Of a stretch of DNA of 14,230 bases, positions 1 through 7,666 are shown one piece after another. The stretch is taken from assembly GCA_021827245.1 (NCBI GenBank), contig JAKAWN010000150.1:1-14230 (forward strand). Direction: 5' to 3'. Under the pieces are notes generated by a model. The model did not search any database, had not been told where the DNA came from, and saw only the letters and a list, made by a program, of their open reading frames with translations. How positions within the stretch are numbered: position 1 is the first letter of the stretch; every line of letters begins with the position of its first letter. The DNA comes from Acidobacteriota bacterium. Lineage in GTDB: Bacteria > Acidobacteriota > Terriglobia > UBA7540. The translations under genes and the position numbers were made by a program.

Positions 1-241
1 CCTGACCTTACGAAGAAAACATGCCGTACCTTACAGAAACGCGTACGGTGGGCGGGAACAGTCAAATGCCCTTCAGGCAACAATGCTCCACACTTCGCTG
101 AAGGTATGACGATCCTTCAGAAAGAGACCGTTCATCATCCCCTATGGTTGTCCTGGCATTCCGGGAAGTTGGATGAGCTCGGCAATATATGGGAGACTAA
201 GGTCTGCTGGTTACTCCCGCAATGAGGACAGAACCAAGAAA
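1..241. other. Left-edge region and glycosyltransferase leader, no supported gene
   Basis: No gene is recognised here. Forward frame 1 is open from the window edge to a TGA at 223-225 (74 codons), so it could be the tail of an upstream protein. Its translation is rich in Trp, matches nothing I know, and I do not call it. The region carries CCGTAC (24-29) with GTACGG (43-48), and a triplet of related arms: CCTTCAG (70-76), CTGAAGG (98-104) and CCTTCAG (114-120). The middle arm can pair with either flanking arm. The region is probably the untranslated leader of the glycosyltransferase gene. Confidence 0.4.
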
Positions 242-1345
242 ATGAGAATTCTGCTTGAGGATGGGTTCTCGGTTGACAAGGGAACAGGCGTTGGCCGGTA
301 CACTCAAAATCTCGCAAACGAGCTCTGGAGGCATCCGGCAGTCGAGCTTCTGCCGCAGCCCACGCGGGGATTCATACGCAAGGTTCGTCCGCTGATTGCG
401 CGGCGAACCGTTTACGCGGCCTGGCTGGAAACCGGATTTCAAAACCAGGCAAGAAAGCTCGAAGCCGATCTCATTCATTTCACCAACCATCTGGTTCCTC
501 GCTCGCGGAAATCGAGAGCCAGATACGTGGTGACTATCCATGATCTGACTGCCTGGAGACTTCCCGAAGCTTTTTCCCCCTTTTACGTACGATACATTCG
601 CGCTGTTGTGCCCCGGGCCGTGAGATTTGCAGATCTCGTCCTTTGCCCTTCGGACGCGATTCGCAATGAGGTCATCGAGCGTTTCAGCCTGAAGGAGAAG
701 ATGGTTCGAACCGCCTGGAATGTGGATCCACGCCTTCCGGAGCCTTCTGCTCGGACCCGGGAGGAATTGTCCGGACAATTGCGAAAGAGGCTGGGGCTTC
801 AAAGACCCTTCGTGCTTTTTGTTGGAACGCTGGAACGGCGCAAGAATGTGACCACCCTGGTTGAGGCTTTTGCACACGTTGCGAAAAGCACCGATCTGCA
901 GTTGGTGATGGTGGGCAGGCCGGGCTTCGGTTTTTCTGAGATCGAGACTTTGATTAAACGCCAGGTGATACCCGGCCGTTACATTCTAGCCGGTTACGTT
1001 AGCGATGAAGAACTGGCTTTGCTGTACATGCTTGCAAGCCTCTTTGTATATCCTTCGCGTTACGAAGGGTTTGGAATTCCACTCGTGGAAGCGATGAGTT
1101 TCGGACTGCCTATTGTTGCGTCCCGAATACCAGCCAGTGAAGAGGTCGCGGCAGATGCCGCGCTCTATTACGATGATCCGTTGGATGAAAAAGCTCTGGC
1201 TGAAAAGATTCTTGAGGTGCTGGGCAGCTCCGCCTTGACGTCCGTATTGCGCTCGCGCGGGAGACAGCGGGCTACAAAGTTTGGGTGGAAGAACGTAGCC
1301 AGAATGTACATTGAGGCCTACAAGAGCGCATTGGGCGGTTGTTGA
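242..1345 (+). CDS. Glycosyltransferase family 4 (GT-B fold)
   Basis: This 367-residue protein is a retaining GT4 glycosyltransferase that would move a sugar from a nucleotide-sugar donor to a glycan or lipid-linked acceptor at the cytoplasmic face of the membrane. The N-terminal half has the glycine-rich acceptor-domain segment GTGVGRY (residues 14-20) and IHDL (99-102). The C-terminal donor-binding domain starts with FVGTLERRKN (about 183-192) and contains the EX7E-type motif EGFGIPLVE (E265 and E273) followed by PIVAS. Length is normal for GT4. An upstream in-frame start at 173 exists, but family alignment (MRILLEDG opening) favours the ATG at 242. A GAGGA at 224-228 lies a rather long 13 bases before it. 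The gene stands alone between a leader and a gap of nearly 200 bases, so the glycan it builds cannot be inferred. The family call is firm; the substrate is unknown. Confidence 0.93.
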   Translation: MRILLEDGFSVDKGTGVGRYTQNLANELWRHPAVELLPQPTRGFIRKVRPLIARRTVYAAWLETGFQNQARKLEADLIHFTNHLVPRSRKSRARYVVTIHDLTAWRLPEAFSPFYVRYIRAVVPRAVRFADLVLCPSDAIRNEVIERFSLKEKMVRTAWNVDPRLPEPSARTREELSGQLRKRLGLQRPFVLFVGTLERRKNVTTLVEAFAHVAKSTDLQLVMVGRPGFGFSEIETLIKRQVIPGRYILAGYVSDEELALLYMLASLFVYPSRYEGFGIPLVEAMSFGLPIVASRIPASEEVAADAALYYDDPLDEKALAEKILEVLGSSALTSVLRSRGRQRATKFGWKNVARMYIEAYKSALGGC

Positions 1346-1539
1346 TTTGATTCAACGGCTTTCAAAGCCTCGCTCTTCTAATTCTTCATCACCATATCGC
1401 TTGAGCGCAGACGCAACGGAGGGAAGAATTCGGATTTTGCCTGAAACATCCGTAACCCCCGGTCACCTTCTCGCATCCATAACAAAAGACTGGGATTGAC
1501 GTGCAATGCTGCCTATGCTAGTCTGAGAGGTTGTGCGAT
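1346..1539. other. Intergenic gap between glycosyltransferase and lipoprotein genes
   Basis: No coding signal is recognised. Just after the glycosyltransferase stop lies GGCTTT-C-AAAGCC (1357-1369), a short inverted repeat followed by a pyrimidine-rich stretch, which could be a weak terminator. The right end carries the GAGAGG ribosome-binding site of the next gene (1525-1530). Confidence 0.35.
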
Positions 1540-2427
1540 TTGAGCCGGAAGTTCCTGCAACTAACCCGACGTTACGCTGTCGTTCTGATCCTTCTCGCCA
1601 TGATGGTAGGGGGGGCGGGTTGCGCCGTCAAACGAACCATCCATGTTTCTCTGCCTCAAATGGCGGGACCCCCTAAACAAGCCACCCTTGCTGAGCTTGT
1701 CAAAAAGGTTGATGCATGGAGCCAGGACATCCAGACGTTGGTGGCGACGGTCGAATTCAAGCCGACAACAGGCTCGGTTTATACAGGAGTTATCAAAGAG
1801 TACCAGAACGTCGGCGGCTTTATCCTGCTGAAAAAACCCGCCACGATTCGCATCATTGGACAAGCGCCAGTCGTGAAAACGGAAATCTTTGACATGGTGT
1901 CCGACGGCAAGGAGTTCCGCGTCTTTATTCCTCCAAAGAACAAGTTTATCGTAGGCAGCGACACTTACCGTGGACCGTCGAAAAAGCCGCTGGAAAATCT
2001 CCGGCCTCAACACATCCTGGACGCACTGCTGATCCCGCCGATTGACAAATCGACGGAGAGATATTTTAACGAAGAAGTGGAAACCTCAACCGCACGGTAT
2101 TACGTCGTAAATATAGTGGAGTTGTCCAACACTGGAGAATTGAGCCTGATGCGAAGAGTATGGTTCGACCGGTCCGACCTGCGCATCTCACGCCTTCAGC
2201 TTTACGGACCGCATGGATCCCTTTTGGAGGATGTACGCTATGCCGATTACCGCGACTTCCAGGGGATCAGGTATCCTGCTAAAATCATGCTGAGCCGGCC
2301 CGCGGAAGATTACGCGCTCTCGATCACGATCGAAAAGGCGACGTTCAATCAACCCATCCCCGCGGAGAAATTCATATTAAAGAAACCACCGAACGCGACT
2401 TTGGTCGAGCTGGGTGGAGGGCAATAG
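1540..2427 (+). CDS. LolB/DUF4292-like outer-membrane lipoprotein
   Basis: This protein of about 295 residues has an N-terminal lipoprotein signal: RR at 10-11, a hydrophobic run at 12-24, then GAGC with the candidate lipidated Cys28. The mature part resembles the LolA/LolB-fold domains labelled DUF4292 or outer-membrane lipoprotein sorting. It has an early helix (VKKVDAWSQDIQTL), then beta-rich segments such as GGFILLKKPATIRI and DGKEFRVFIPPKNKF. The start is uncertain. TTG at 1540 lies nine bases after GAGAGG (1525-1530), whereas TTG at 1531 directly abuts it, so 1540 is preferred. The lipobox is weak at -3 (Gly). The gene is followed after 13 bases by an ABC permease, then an ATPase and a LolA-like carrier, which suggests it is the outer-membrane acceptor of that system. 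The role is inferred from fold and context. Confidence 0.8.
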   Translation: MSRKFLQLTRRYAVVLILLAMMVGGAGCAVKRTIHVSLPQMAGPPKQATLAELVKKVDAWSQDIQTLVATVEFKPTTGSVYTGVIKEYQNVGGFILLKKPATIRIIGQAPVVKTEIFDMVSDGKEFRVFIPPKNKFIVGSDTYRGPSKKPLENLRPQHILDALLIPPIDKSTERYFNEEVETSTARYYVVNIVELSNTGELSLMRRVWFDRSDLRISRLQLYGPHGSLLEDVRYADYRDFQGIRYPAKIMLSRPAEDYALSITIEKATFNQPIPAEKFILKKPPNATLVELGGGQ

Positions 2428-2440
2428 CCGGAGAAACCTT

Positions 2441-3541
2441 GTGGTTTACAGGATGATCATCGAGAATATCCTCCACCGACCGATTCGGACGTTGGTGAGC
2501 ATACTGGCAGTAGCCATTGAGGTGGGGATGGTGATGCTCGTGGTGGGAATGACGCACGGCATGTTGCATGAAACCGCCAAGCGCGTCCAGGGAGTGGGCG
2601 CGGATATCATGGTTCAGCCACCGGGAGCATCCTTCTTTTTTGGCCTGACTGAAGCTCCTATGCCTGTTCAGATCGGCGAGCGGCTGGCGCAAATCCCACA
2701 CGTTATGGCGGTAGCCCCCGTCTTATTCCTTTTCAACACCCATGGGGGAATAGACCTCATCTATGGGATTGATCTGCCGAGCTTTAACCGAGTCAGCGGG
2801 GGCTTTGTCTACCTTAAAGGCGGCCCGTTTGCCAACCCGTATGACATTCTCGTGGACGATTGGTACGCGCGGGCGAATGATGTCAAGGTGGGCCAGTCGC
2901 TGAACCTGCTGAACCATAACTTTCACGTCACGGGGATTGTTGAACACGGAAAGGGAGCGAGGCTCTTTATCCCCCTGTCAACAGCCCAGGATCTGACTGG
3001 CGCCCACGACAAGGCCTCAATCTTCTATGTGAAATGTACTGAGCCCGGCTACACCCATGCCGTCATGAACTCCATCCGGGAGCTTCTGCCCAAGCACCAG
3101 ATCCTTTCGATCAGGGAGTACATGTCACTGATGACCTCTAACAACCTTCCGGCGTTAAATGCTTTTATAACCGCCATGGTGTCCGTCGCGGTGGGGATTG
3201 GTTTCCTGGTTATTTTCCTTTCTATGTACACCACGATCACCGAGAGAACGCGGGAAATCGGGATTTTAAAGTCACTGGGCGCTGGCAAAAGGTATATCAT
3301 AGGAGTGATACTACGAGAAGCAGGTCTGCTCAGCATCCTGGGCATTCTTGCGGGATACGGCGGGACGTGGGCGGCAAGAAAGGTGATCGTTGCCACGTTT
3401 CCTACCTTAACCGTCGAGTTGACATTGCATTGGGCCCTCTGGGCAGGGCTGCTGGCCATTGGAGGCTCTTTACTTGGTGCCTTCTACCCGGCAATACGCG
3501 CGGCTCGACTTGATCCAGTGGATTCACTGGCATACGAATAA
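2441..3541 (+). CDS. ABC transporter permease, MacB/LolC-LolE (FtsX-like) type
   Basis: This inner-membrane permease of 366 residues has the MacB/LolCDE topology. One N-terminal membrane segment (around residues 8-34, TLVSILAVAIEVGMVMLVVG region) is followed by a periplasmic domain of about 200 residues. Three C-terminal membrane segments form the FtsX domain, with the coupling motif ERTREIGILKSLGA. It would work by mechanotransmission, passing substrate from the membrane to a periplasmic partner, and not by carrying it across a channel. GTG at 2441 is preferred because GGAG (2430-2433) lies seven bases upstream; a GTG at 2414 overlapping the previous gene is an alternative. There is only one permease gene, so the complex is probably a homodimer with two copies of the adjacent ATPase. 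The family is clear; the substrate (lipoprotein or other lipid) is inferred from the flanking LolA- and LolB-like genes. Confidence 0.92.
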   Translation: MVYRMIIENILHRPIRTLVSILAVAIEVGMVMLVVGMTHGMLHETAKRVQGVGADIMVQPPGASFFFGLTEAPMPVQIGERLAQIPHVMAVAPVLFLFNTHGGIDLIYGIDLPSFNRVSGGFVYLKGGPFANPYDILVDDWYARANDVKVGQSLNLLNHNFHVTGIVEHGKGARLFIPLSTAQDLTGAHDKASIFYVKCTEPGYTHAVMNSIRELLPKHQILSIREYMSLMTSNNLPALNAFITAMVSVAVGIGFLVIFLSMYTTITERTREIGILKSLGAGKRYIIGVILREAGLLSILGILAGYGGTWAARKVIVATFPTLTVELTLHWALWAGLLAIGGSLLGAFYPAIRAARLDPVDSLAYE

Positions 3542-3622
3542 GGGGAATTCTGGAATTTTATGGGCTCAACCTTTCCGGCAACAATTGGCGACGAAACAGG
3601 CGGAGTGGACCGAATTGGCTGT

Positions 3623-4294
3623 ATGCAACCCATTATCTCAACTGAAAACCTGAAAAAGACCTATCGAGTCGGGAAAGTAGATGTTCCCGCCTTGCGCGGT
3701 GTAGACTTCGTGGTCCAGGAAGCAGAATTTGTCGCAGTTGTGGGACCCTCCGGCTGTGGCAAATCAACATTGCTGCATGTTCTGGGAGGCTTAACCAGGC
3801 CTACCAGCGGGCTCGTGCTTGTGGACGGGAACGATTTCACACACATGAATGACGCAGAGCGCACGAAGTTCCGCCGCCACAAAATCGGCTTTGTGTTTCA
3901 GAGATATAATCTCCTGCCGACACTGACAGCGAGGCACAACATCGCCATCGCTCAACATATTCAAGGAGACGGGTTCAACCCTCATCGATTTGAGGCGGTA
4001 GCACAAATGCTGGGGATCAAGGACAAACTGGATCGCAAACCTTATGCGCTTTCCGGAGGTGAGCAGCAGCGTGTAGCCATTGCGCGGGCAGTAATTTGTG
4101 AGCCGAAGCTTCTGCTGGCCGATGAGCCGACCGGCAACCTGGATACAGAAAACTCCCAGGTTGTGCTGAACATGATGCGAGTACTGAACAGGGACTTCCG
4201 TCAAACGATCGTGATGATCACCCACAATCCCGAAGCAGCTTCCGTCGCGGATCGGATTGTTCGAATGCGTGACGGGCGGATTATCCCTGATTGA
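3623..4294 (+). CDS. ABC transporter ATP-binding protein, LolD/MacB type
   Basis: This is a cytoplasmic ATPase subunit of 223 residues, the usual LolD length. All nucleotide-binding motifs are intact: Walker [10 protein letters not shown] (41-49), Q-loop FQRYNLLP (about 92-99), signature LSGGEQQR (133-140), Walker B LLLADE (163-168) followed by PTGNLD, and H-loop ITHNP with His201. The [10 protein letters not shown] wording is typical of the MacB/LolD/FtsE group. Homology begins at the ATG at 3623 ([10 protein letters not shown]). An in-frame ATG at 3560 would add 21 residues of no family resemblance; it has a modest GGA upstream, while 3623 lacks a clear ribosome-binding site, so the start is not settled. 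It follows its permease closely and powers it. The family call is firm. Confidence 0.94.
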   Translation: MQPIISTENLKKTYRVGKVDVPALRGVDFVVQEAEFVAVVGPSGCGKSTLLHVLGGLTRPTSGLVLVDGNDFTHMNDAERTKFRRHKIGFVFQRYNLLPTLTARHNIAIAQHIQGDGFNPHRFEAVAQMLGIKDKLDRKPYALSGGEQQRVAIARAVICEPKLLLADEPTGNLDTENSQVVLNMMRVLNRDFRQTIVMITHNPEAASVADRIVRMRDGRIIPD

Positions 4295-4422
4295 TTCGTG
4301 CCCCCTTTGCCGTTAATTTAACGACTTACATTTGTATGCCGTCGAGCAGCGAATTTCGCGAACCAATCATTTCTCGCCTCGGGGACCAGGAAGCTGGCCA
4401 CGCAAGTTCCGGGCCTTGGACC

Positions 4423-4797
4423 ATGATCAAACTTGCCTTAAAGCGAGCGATCTTCTGGTCCTATGAACGGGGAAGCTGGCAGTACGACATTATCGTTCTA
4501 TTGATCCTTGCTTTCATCTTCCTCACCCCGGCCAGTTGGTTCCATGACCGTCCCCGGCTCCAATTGAGTGACCTACGGCACGTTCAGGGTATTGTCGAAG
4601 TAAGCCATACGGATAGCTTGTGGGTGTACCAAGTTGATGCGCGGCTCGTGGACTCACTAGTCGGGACCCCACCTCAACAGGCTCTTCACCAATTGCTCCT
4701 TCAACGGGTTAAGCCGCCTTTTGTCATAGAGTCCGTCAAACCGATTCTGGGGAGAGAGGACGTGGTCCTCGGCTACACAGTGGAGGTCAAACGCTGA
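4423..4797 (+). CDS. Small single-pass membrane protein of unknown function in Lol-like operon
   Basis: I do not recognise a named family. The protein has a basic N-terminus (MIKLALKRAIFWSYERGSW), one strong membrane segment (about residues 23-40, IIVLLILAFIFLTP region), and a soluble domain of about 80 residues ending VEVKR. An N-in, C-out topology would put that domain in the periplasm. I recall similar short proteins with an FWSYERG-SWQYD segment in acidobacteria but cannot confirm that here. Other possible starts are TTG at 4291, overlapping the ATPase stop (TTGA), and ATG at 4336. None has a convincing ribosome-binding site, and 4423 is chosen because the protein-like composition starts there. 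Lying between the ATPase and the LolA-like gene, it is probably an accessory membrane subunit of the exporter; that is inference from position. Confidence 0.72.
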   Translation: MIKLALKRAIFWSYERGSWQYDIIVLLILAFIFLTPASWFHDRPRLQLSDLRHVQGIVEVSHTDSLWVYQVDARLVDSLVGTPPQQALHQLLLQRVKPPFVIESVKPILGREDVVLGYTVEVKR

Positions 4798-4849
4798 CAA
4801 GGCATCCCTTACCCGCTGAGAGGAATCGTAGTTCCAGAGACATGTTTGC

Positions 4850-5563
4850 ATGAAAAAGCACTGGTTCAGGCCGATAGGAGCTGACCTATTTGTGGCCGTT
4901 CTTCTACTGGGAACGGCCGCGCCTGGGTTCACGAGGGGCACAAAGAAGTCCCTGGATCTCGCTCAGGTTCTTTCTCACATGGATGAGAGTTCGAAGCAGC
5001 TAAGAACCCTTTCGGCAGATCTTGCCTACACCAAAGTGACTGTCCTGGTGAATAACTTTTCTACGGATTCCGGAAAAATGTACTTCAGAAATTCCAAGTC
5101 TCCTGACATCCTGATCGATTTCAAAAAGCCGGCTCCGAAAATGATTCTGTTCAAGAATGACAAAGCTGAAATCTACCAGCCGAGGATCAACCAGATTCAG
5201 GAATATGATCTGAGGAAGCATTCTTCCCTCATACAGAAATTCTTGTTGCTTGGATTCGGAACCAACTCCAAGGAGATGCAGAAGTTCTACGATGTGAAGT
5301 ACTTGAGGGAGGAGCAACTGGGTGGCGACACAACCGCAGTGCTGGAACTGACTCCACGCAAAGCGAGTCTTGCCGCTCAGCTTTCGAAAATTCAGCTCTG
5401 GATCAGCGAAGAATCCTGGCTGCCTGTTCAACAGAAGTTCTATGAGGCGGGCGGGGATTATTCGATAGCGCGCTACACTTCCGTCGAGATCAATCGCAAA
5501 CTGCCATCATCTACTTTCGCGATCCACGCCGCCAAGGGCGCAAAACGCATTAAAATGCCATAA
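4850..5563 (+). CDS. LolA-like periplasmic lipoprotein carrier
   Basis: This 237-residue protein has a signal peptide (MKKHWFRP, then a hydrophobic run to about residue 27) and a LolA-type body. An opening helix (LDLAQVLSHMDESSKQLRTL) is followed by beta strands with the family-style phrases GKMYFRNSKSPDILIDF and PAPKMILFKNDKAEIYQPRINQI. A later helix-strand section (LSKIQLWISEESWLPVQQKFYE) resembles the end of LolA domains. LolA shuttles lipoproteins across the periplasm from LolCDE to LolB. The gene is the last of the cluster, 52 bases after the unknown membrane gene, and a nested inverted repeat follows the stop. The call is well supported at fold level; true lipoprotein cargo is not shown. 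Confidence 0.86.
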   Translation: MKKHWFRPIGADLFVAVLLLGTAAPGFTRGTKKSLDLAQVLSHMDESSKQLRTLSADLAYTKVTVLVNNFSTDSGKMYFRNSKSPDILIDFKKPAPKMILFKNDKAEIYQPRINQIQEYDLRKHSSLIQKFLLLGFGTNSKEMQKFYDVKYLREEQLGGDTTAVLELTPRKASLAAQLSKIQLWISEESWLPVQQKFYEAGGDYSIARYTSVEINRKLPSSTFAIHAAKGAKRIKMP

Positions 5564-5565
5564 AA

Positions 5566-5631
5566 TTTGGCTTCGAGCGCGACAGTGTTCTTCATGCCGG
5601 GACAATCGACCCCGGCCAATTCAAAGCCAAA
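5566..5631 (+). terminator. Nested inverted repeat after LolA-like gene, possible transcription end
   Basis: TTTGGCTT (5566-5573) is the perfect reverse complement of AAGCCAAA (5624-5631). Within the 50-base loop sits GCCGGG (5596-5601) with CCCGGC (5611-5616). It starts two bases after the stop codon at 5561-5563. No T-run follows, so it is not a canonical intrinsic terminator. It may be a 3' stabilising structure or a Rho-dependent end. Confidence 0.4.
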
Positions 5632-5675
5632 AATGACGATTCGACTGGCGTTTTCAACATTTTAGGGTGAATTCG

Positions 5676-5705
5676 TTGCAGATTCGCCCTCTCCTGTTGT
5701 ATATG
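5676..5705 (+). promoter_or_regulatory. Possible sigma70-type promoter for radical SAM gene
   Basis: TTGCAG (5676-5681) and TATATG (5700-5705) are separated by 18 bases. Each box matches consensus in part only. If it is used, transcription would start near 5712 and give a leader of about 118 bases that contains the hairpin at 5738-5788. Confidence 0.35.
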
Positions 5706-5737
5706 TATAGTTCAACAAGGAATAACGGGGGTTTGGT

Positions 5738-5788
5738 GGCCGGAGTTCCCGCAAGGCTTATTTAGCATAAGCTGGGAATTCGGGGGCC
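5738..5788 (+). promoter_or_regulatory. Long imperfect hairpin in the leader of the radical SAM gene
   Basis: Pairing from outside in: GGCC (5738-5741) with GGCC (5785-5788); GAGTTCCC (5743-5750) with GGGAATTC (5774-5781), including one G-T pair; and GCTTAT (5756-5761) with ATAAGC (5767-5772) around a five-base loop TTAGC. The left side has a five-base bulge GCAAG and the right side a single T. It lies about 40 bases upstream of the start codon. I do not recognise it as a known riboswitch. A role as an RNA control element is inference. Confidence 0.5.
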
Positions 5789-5829
5789 GTGTGGGATGTT
5801 GTTTGCGGATGTGCTGACATTCAACCGTC

Positions 5830-6861
5830 ATGAACAGGATAGTCCTGAAGCGGAAAGCACGATTTATTCATACTCGATTGCGTGAACTGCGCATGATCTC
5901 CAAGGCTTTGCTCTCCACACACCATCCTGTCCTTGCGCACGTTATTCCCATCCGCCGTTGCAACCTCTCGTGTGCTTATTGCAACGAGTACGACAACTTT
6001 TCCAAGCCGCTGCCGCTTGAAACAGTGTTTCGCCGCCTCGACCGGCTGGCTGAGCTGGGAACAAGCATCATCACCCTCAGCGGTGGTGAACCTCTCCTCC
6101 ATCCGCAGCTTGAGGAAATCATTCGGCATATTCGGCGTCGCGGAATGATCGCAGGCATGATCACGAACGGATATCTCCTTACGCGCGCCCGCATCGGATC
6201 GCTAAACAACGCCGGGCTTGAGCATCTTCAAATCAGCATCGACAACGTCAAGCCGGACGATGTATCAAAGAAGAGCCTGAAGGTGCTGGACCAAAAGTTG
6301 CAACTTCTTGCAAAGTATGCCATTTTTCAGGTCAATATCAATTCCGTGTTGGGCAGCGCCGTGCGTGATCCTGAAGACGCGCTGACCGTTGCCCGCCGAG
6401 CTCTTGAACTGGGTTTCACTTCCACCGTCGGTGTCCTTCACGACCATGAGGGGCAACTGCGCCCGCTCAATGCGAAACAGCAAGCGATTTTCGCTACCAT
6501 CATGAGCTGGGGCAAGCGTTCGTATTCAAGGTTCAACCGATATCAGAAGTACATTGCCCAAGAGATTCCCCGCGATTGGCGATGCCGGGCCGGCAGCCGC
6601 TACCTCTACGTCTGCGAGGATGGCTTAGTCCATTACTGCTCGCAGCAACGCGGCTATCCGGCCATCCCGTTGGAGAAGTACACGGTGCAGCACCTCGATC
6701 ACGAATATTACACGCTCAAGTCCTGTGCACCGCTCTGCACCATTCAGTGCGTCCAGCACGTTGCCTTGCTGGACAACTGGCGAGGTCCTCAGACAGAGCC
6801 CGCTTTTGAGGAGCCGCTGGCACCCGTCGTCGAACTGCAGCCAACCATTCGGGAAAATTAA
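5830..6861 (+). CDS. Radical SAM protein with C-terminal cysteine cluster
   Basis: This 343-residue cytoplasmic enzyme has the radical SAM cluster motif CNLSCAYC (Cys44, Cys48, Cys51), which binds the 4Fe-4S cluster that cleaves S-adenosylmethionine. The SAM-binding segment [10 protein letters not shown] and strands MITNGYLL and LQISIDN follow. The C-terminal 100 residues hold further cysteines ([29 protein letters not shown]). That pattern suggests an auxiliary iron-sulfur site of the SPASM or twitch kind. The substrate is unknown. I recall close relatives in acidobacteria but no assigned reaction. The ATG at 5830 lacks a visible ribosome-binding site; ATG at 5893 is an alternative that leaves all motifs intact. 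It is a lone gene after a structured leader, convergent with the trmJ-like gene. The superfamily is certain and the role open. Confidence 0.9.
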   Translation: MNRIVLKRKARFIHTRLRELRMISKALLSTHHPVLAHVIPIRRCNLSCAYCNEYDNFSKPLPLETVFRRLDRLAELGTSIITLSGGEPLLHPQLEEIIRHIRRRGMIAGMITNGYLLTRARIGSLNNAGLEHLQISIDNVKPDDVSKKSLKVLDQKLQLLAKYAIFQVNINSVLGSAVRDPEDALTVARRALELGFTSTVGVLHDHEGQLRPLNAKQQAIFATIMSWGKRSYSRFNRYQKYIAQEIPRDWRCRAGSRYLYVCEDGLVHYCSQQRGYPAIPLEKYTVQHLDHEYYTLKSCAPLCTIQCVQHVALLDNWRGPQTEPAFEEPLAPVVELQPTIREN

Positions 6862-6863
6862 GC

Positions 6864-6879
6864 TCCCAGCATGCTGGGA
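6864..6879. terminator. 16-base perfect palindrome between convergent genes
   Basis: TCCCAGCATGCTGGGA is its own reverse complement and lies three bases after the radical SAM stop codon, in the 40-base gap to the end of the convergent trmJ-like gene. It can form a six-base-pair hairpin with a CATG loop on either strand. There is no T-run, so it is at most a bidirectional hairpin or a transcript end. Confidence 0.4.
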
Positions 6880-6901
6880 ATCTGCCCTCTCGTCTGCTTG
6901 C

Positions 6902-7639
6902 CTAGCGAGACTTCATTTTCCACTCGATCTGCGCCAGAACACCCCCCAGTACGCGAACGTCGTGGTTGCTCAGGCCAAGGTCGAGCAGCAGCCGGCGCAA
7001 TTTTAGAAGCTGTGGGTGCCTTCCCTTTGGCTTGAAGTAGCCGGCGCAATCCAGAACATTCGCAGCCCGGTCAAGCAGGTGGTTAAGCGACTGCGAATTA
7101 GCCGGCAGGGAAGAATGCACGCGCCCCGTGGCCGCAGCGCGGGGAAAACCGCCAGCACGGGCCAGCTCATAACAACAAACGGCCACCGCCTGTCCGAGGT
7201 TCATTGAGGGGCAGCCTGCAGTTGTAGGGATTCGCACAAGCACATGACAGTAGCTCAGATGATCGTTCAGCAAGCCGGTCTTTTCAGAGCCAAACAGCAT
7301 CGCCGCTTTTGTGTCGCCTGGGAGTTTTCGTAGCGTTGATGTGAATTCAGTGAGAGGAATCGGATCTCGATCCAGATTCCTTCTGGAACCGGTAGTTGTG
7401 CCGGCCACGACGGTACAATCGCCAATCGCTTCCGGAAGGCAGTCCACGGCGCGCGCAGACTTGAGCACATTCCCGGCGCCGACGGCGGAACGCGCTTCCC
7501 GCCACACAGGATCAAATGGGGCCACTACCACCAAGTCGTCGAAGCCAAGGTTGGCCATTGCGCGGGCTGCGGCGCCAATGTTGAGAGGGTTGCGTGGGCG
7601 CACCAGCACGATTCGCCAATTCACACCTGATATTTTCAT
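6902..7639 (-). CDS. trmJ: tRNA 2'-O-methyltransferase, TrmH/SpoU superfamily, TrmJ type
   Basis: This 245-residue cytoplasmic SPOUT methyltransferase would methylate the 2'-OH of tRNA nucleotide 32 (Cm32/Um32) with S-adenosylmethionine, as TrmJ does. All three family motifs are present: motif 1 RPRNPLNIGAAARAMANLGF (14-33) with the catalytic Arg in NIGAAAR, motif 2 FGSEKTGL (116-123), and motif 3 SMNLGQAVAV (145-154). The early motif 1 and the length of about 245 fit TrmJ (E. coli 246) better than TrmH or TrmL. The C-terminal 60 residues match the helical TrmJ extension. It lies 44 bases after the 440-residue secreted-protein gene and is probably co-transcribed with it, although their functions are unrelated. 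No good ribosome-binding site is seen near the ATG. A GGAGG 27 bases upstream is tied up in a hairpin. Confidence 0.92.
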   Translation of the reverse strand: MKISGVNWRIVLVRPRNPLNIGAAARAMANLGFDDLVVVAPFDPVWREARSAVGAGNVLKSARAVDCLPEAIGDCTVVAGTTTGSRRNLDRDPIPLTEFTSTLRKLPGDTKAAMLFGSEKTGLLNDHLSYCHVLVRIPTTAGCPSMNLGQAVAVCCYELARAGGFPRAAATGRVHSSLPANSQSLNHLLDRAANVLDCAGYFKPKGRHPQLLKLRRLLLDLGLSNHDVRVLGGVLAQIEWKMKSR

Positions 7640-7666
7640 GCATAAGATTCTAACAGCAGGCGGGTA

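Noticed and set aside
1..225. Open forward frame 1 from the window edge, possible end of an upstream gene.
   Set aside because: The 74-residue translation shows no family resemblance and an unusual number of tryptophans; it remains open only as a possibility.
197..877. Long open frame of 226 codons on the minus strand within the glycosyltransferase gene.
   Set aside because: It is antisense to a clear GT4 gene, has no recognisable motif, and reflects codon bias of the real frame.
1496..1524. TTGACG and TAGTCT, 17 bases apart, as a promoter for the lipoprotein gene.
   Set aside because: The -10 match is poor and the start would fall at the ribosome-binding site. TATGCT at 1514 fits better but is only 12 bases from the -35.
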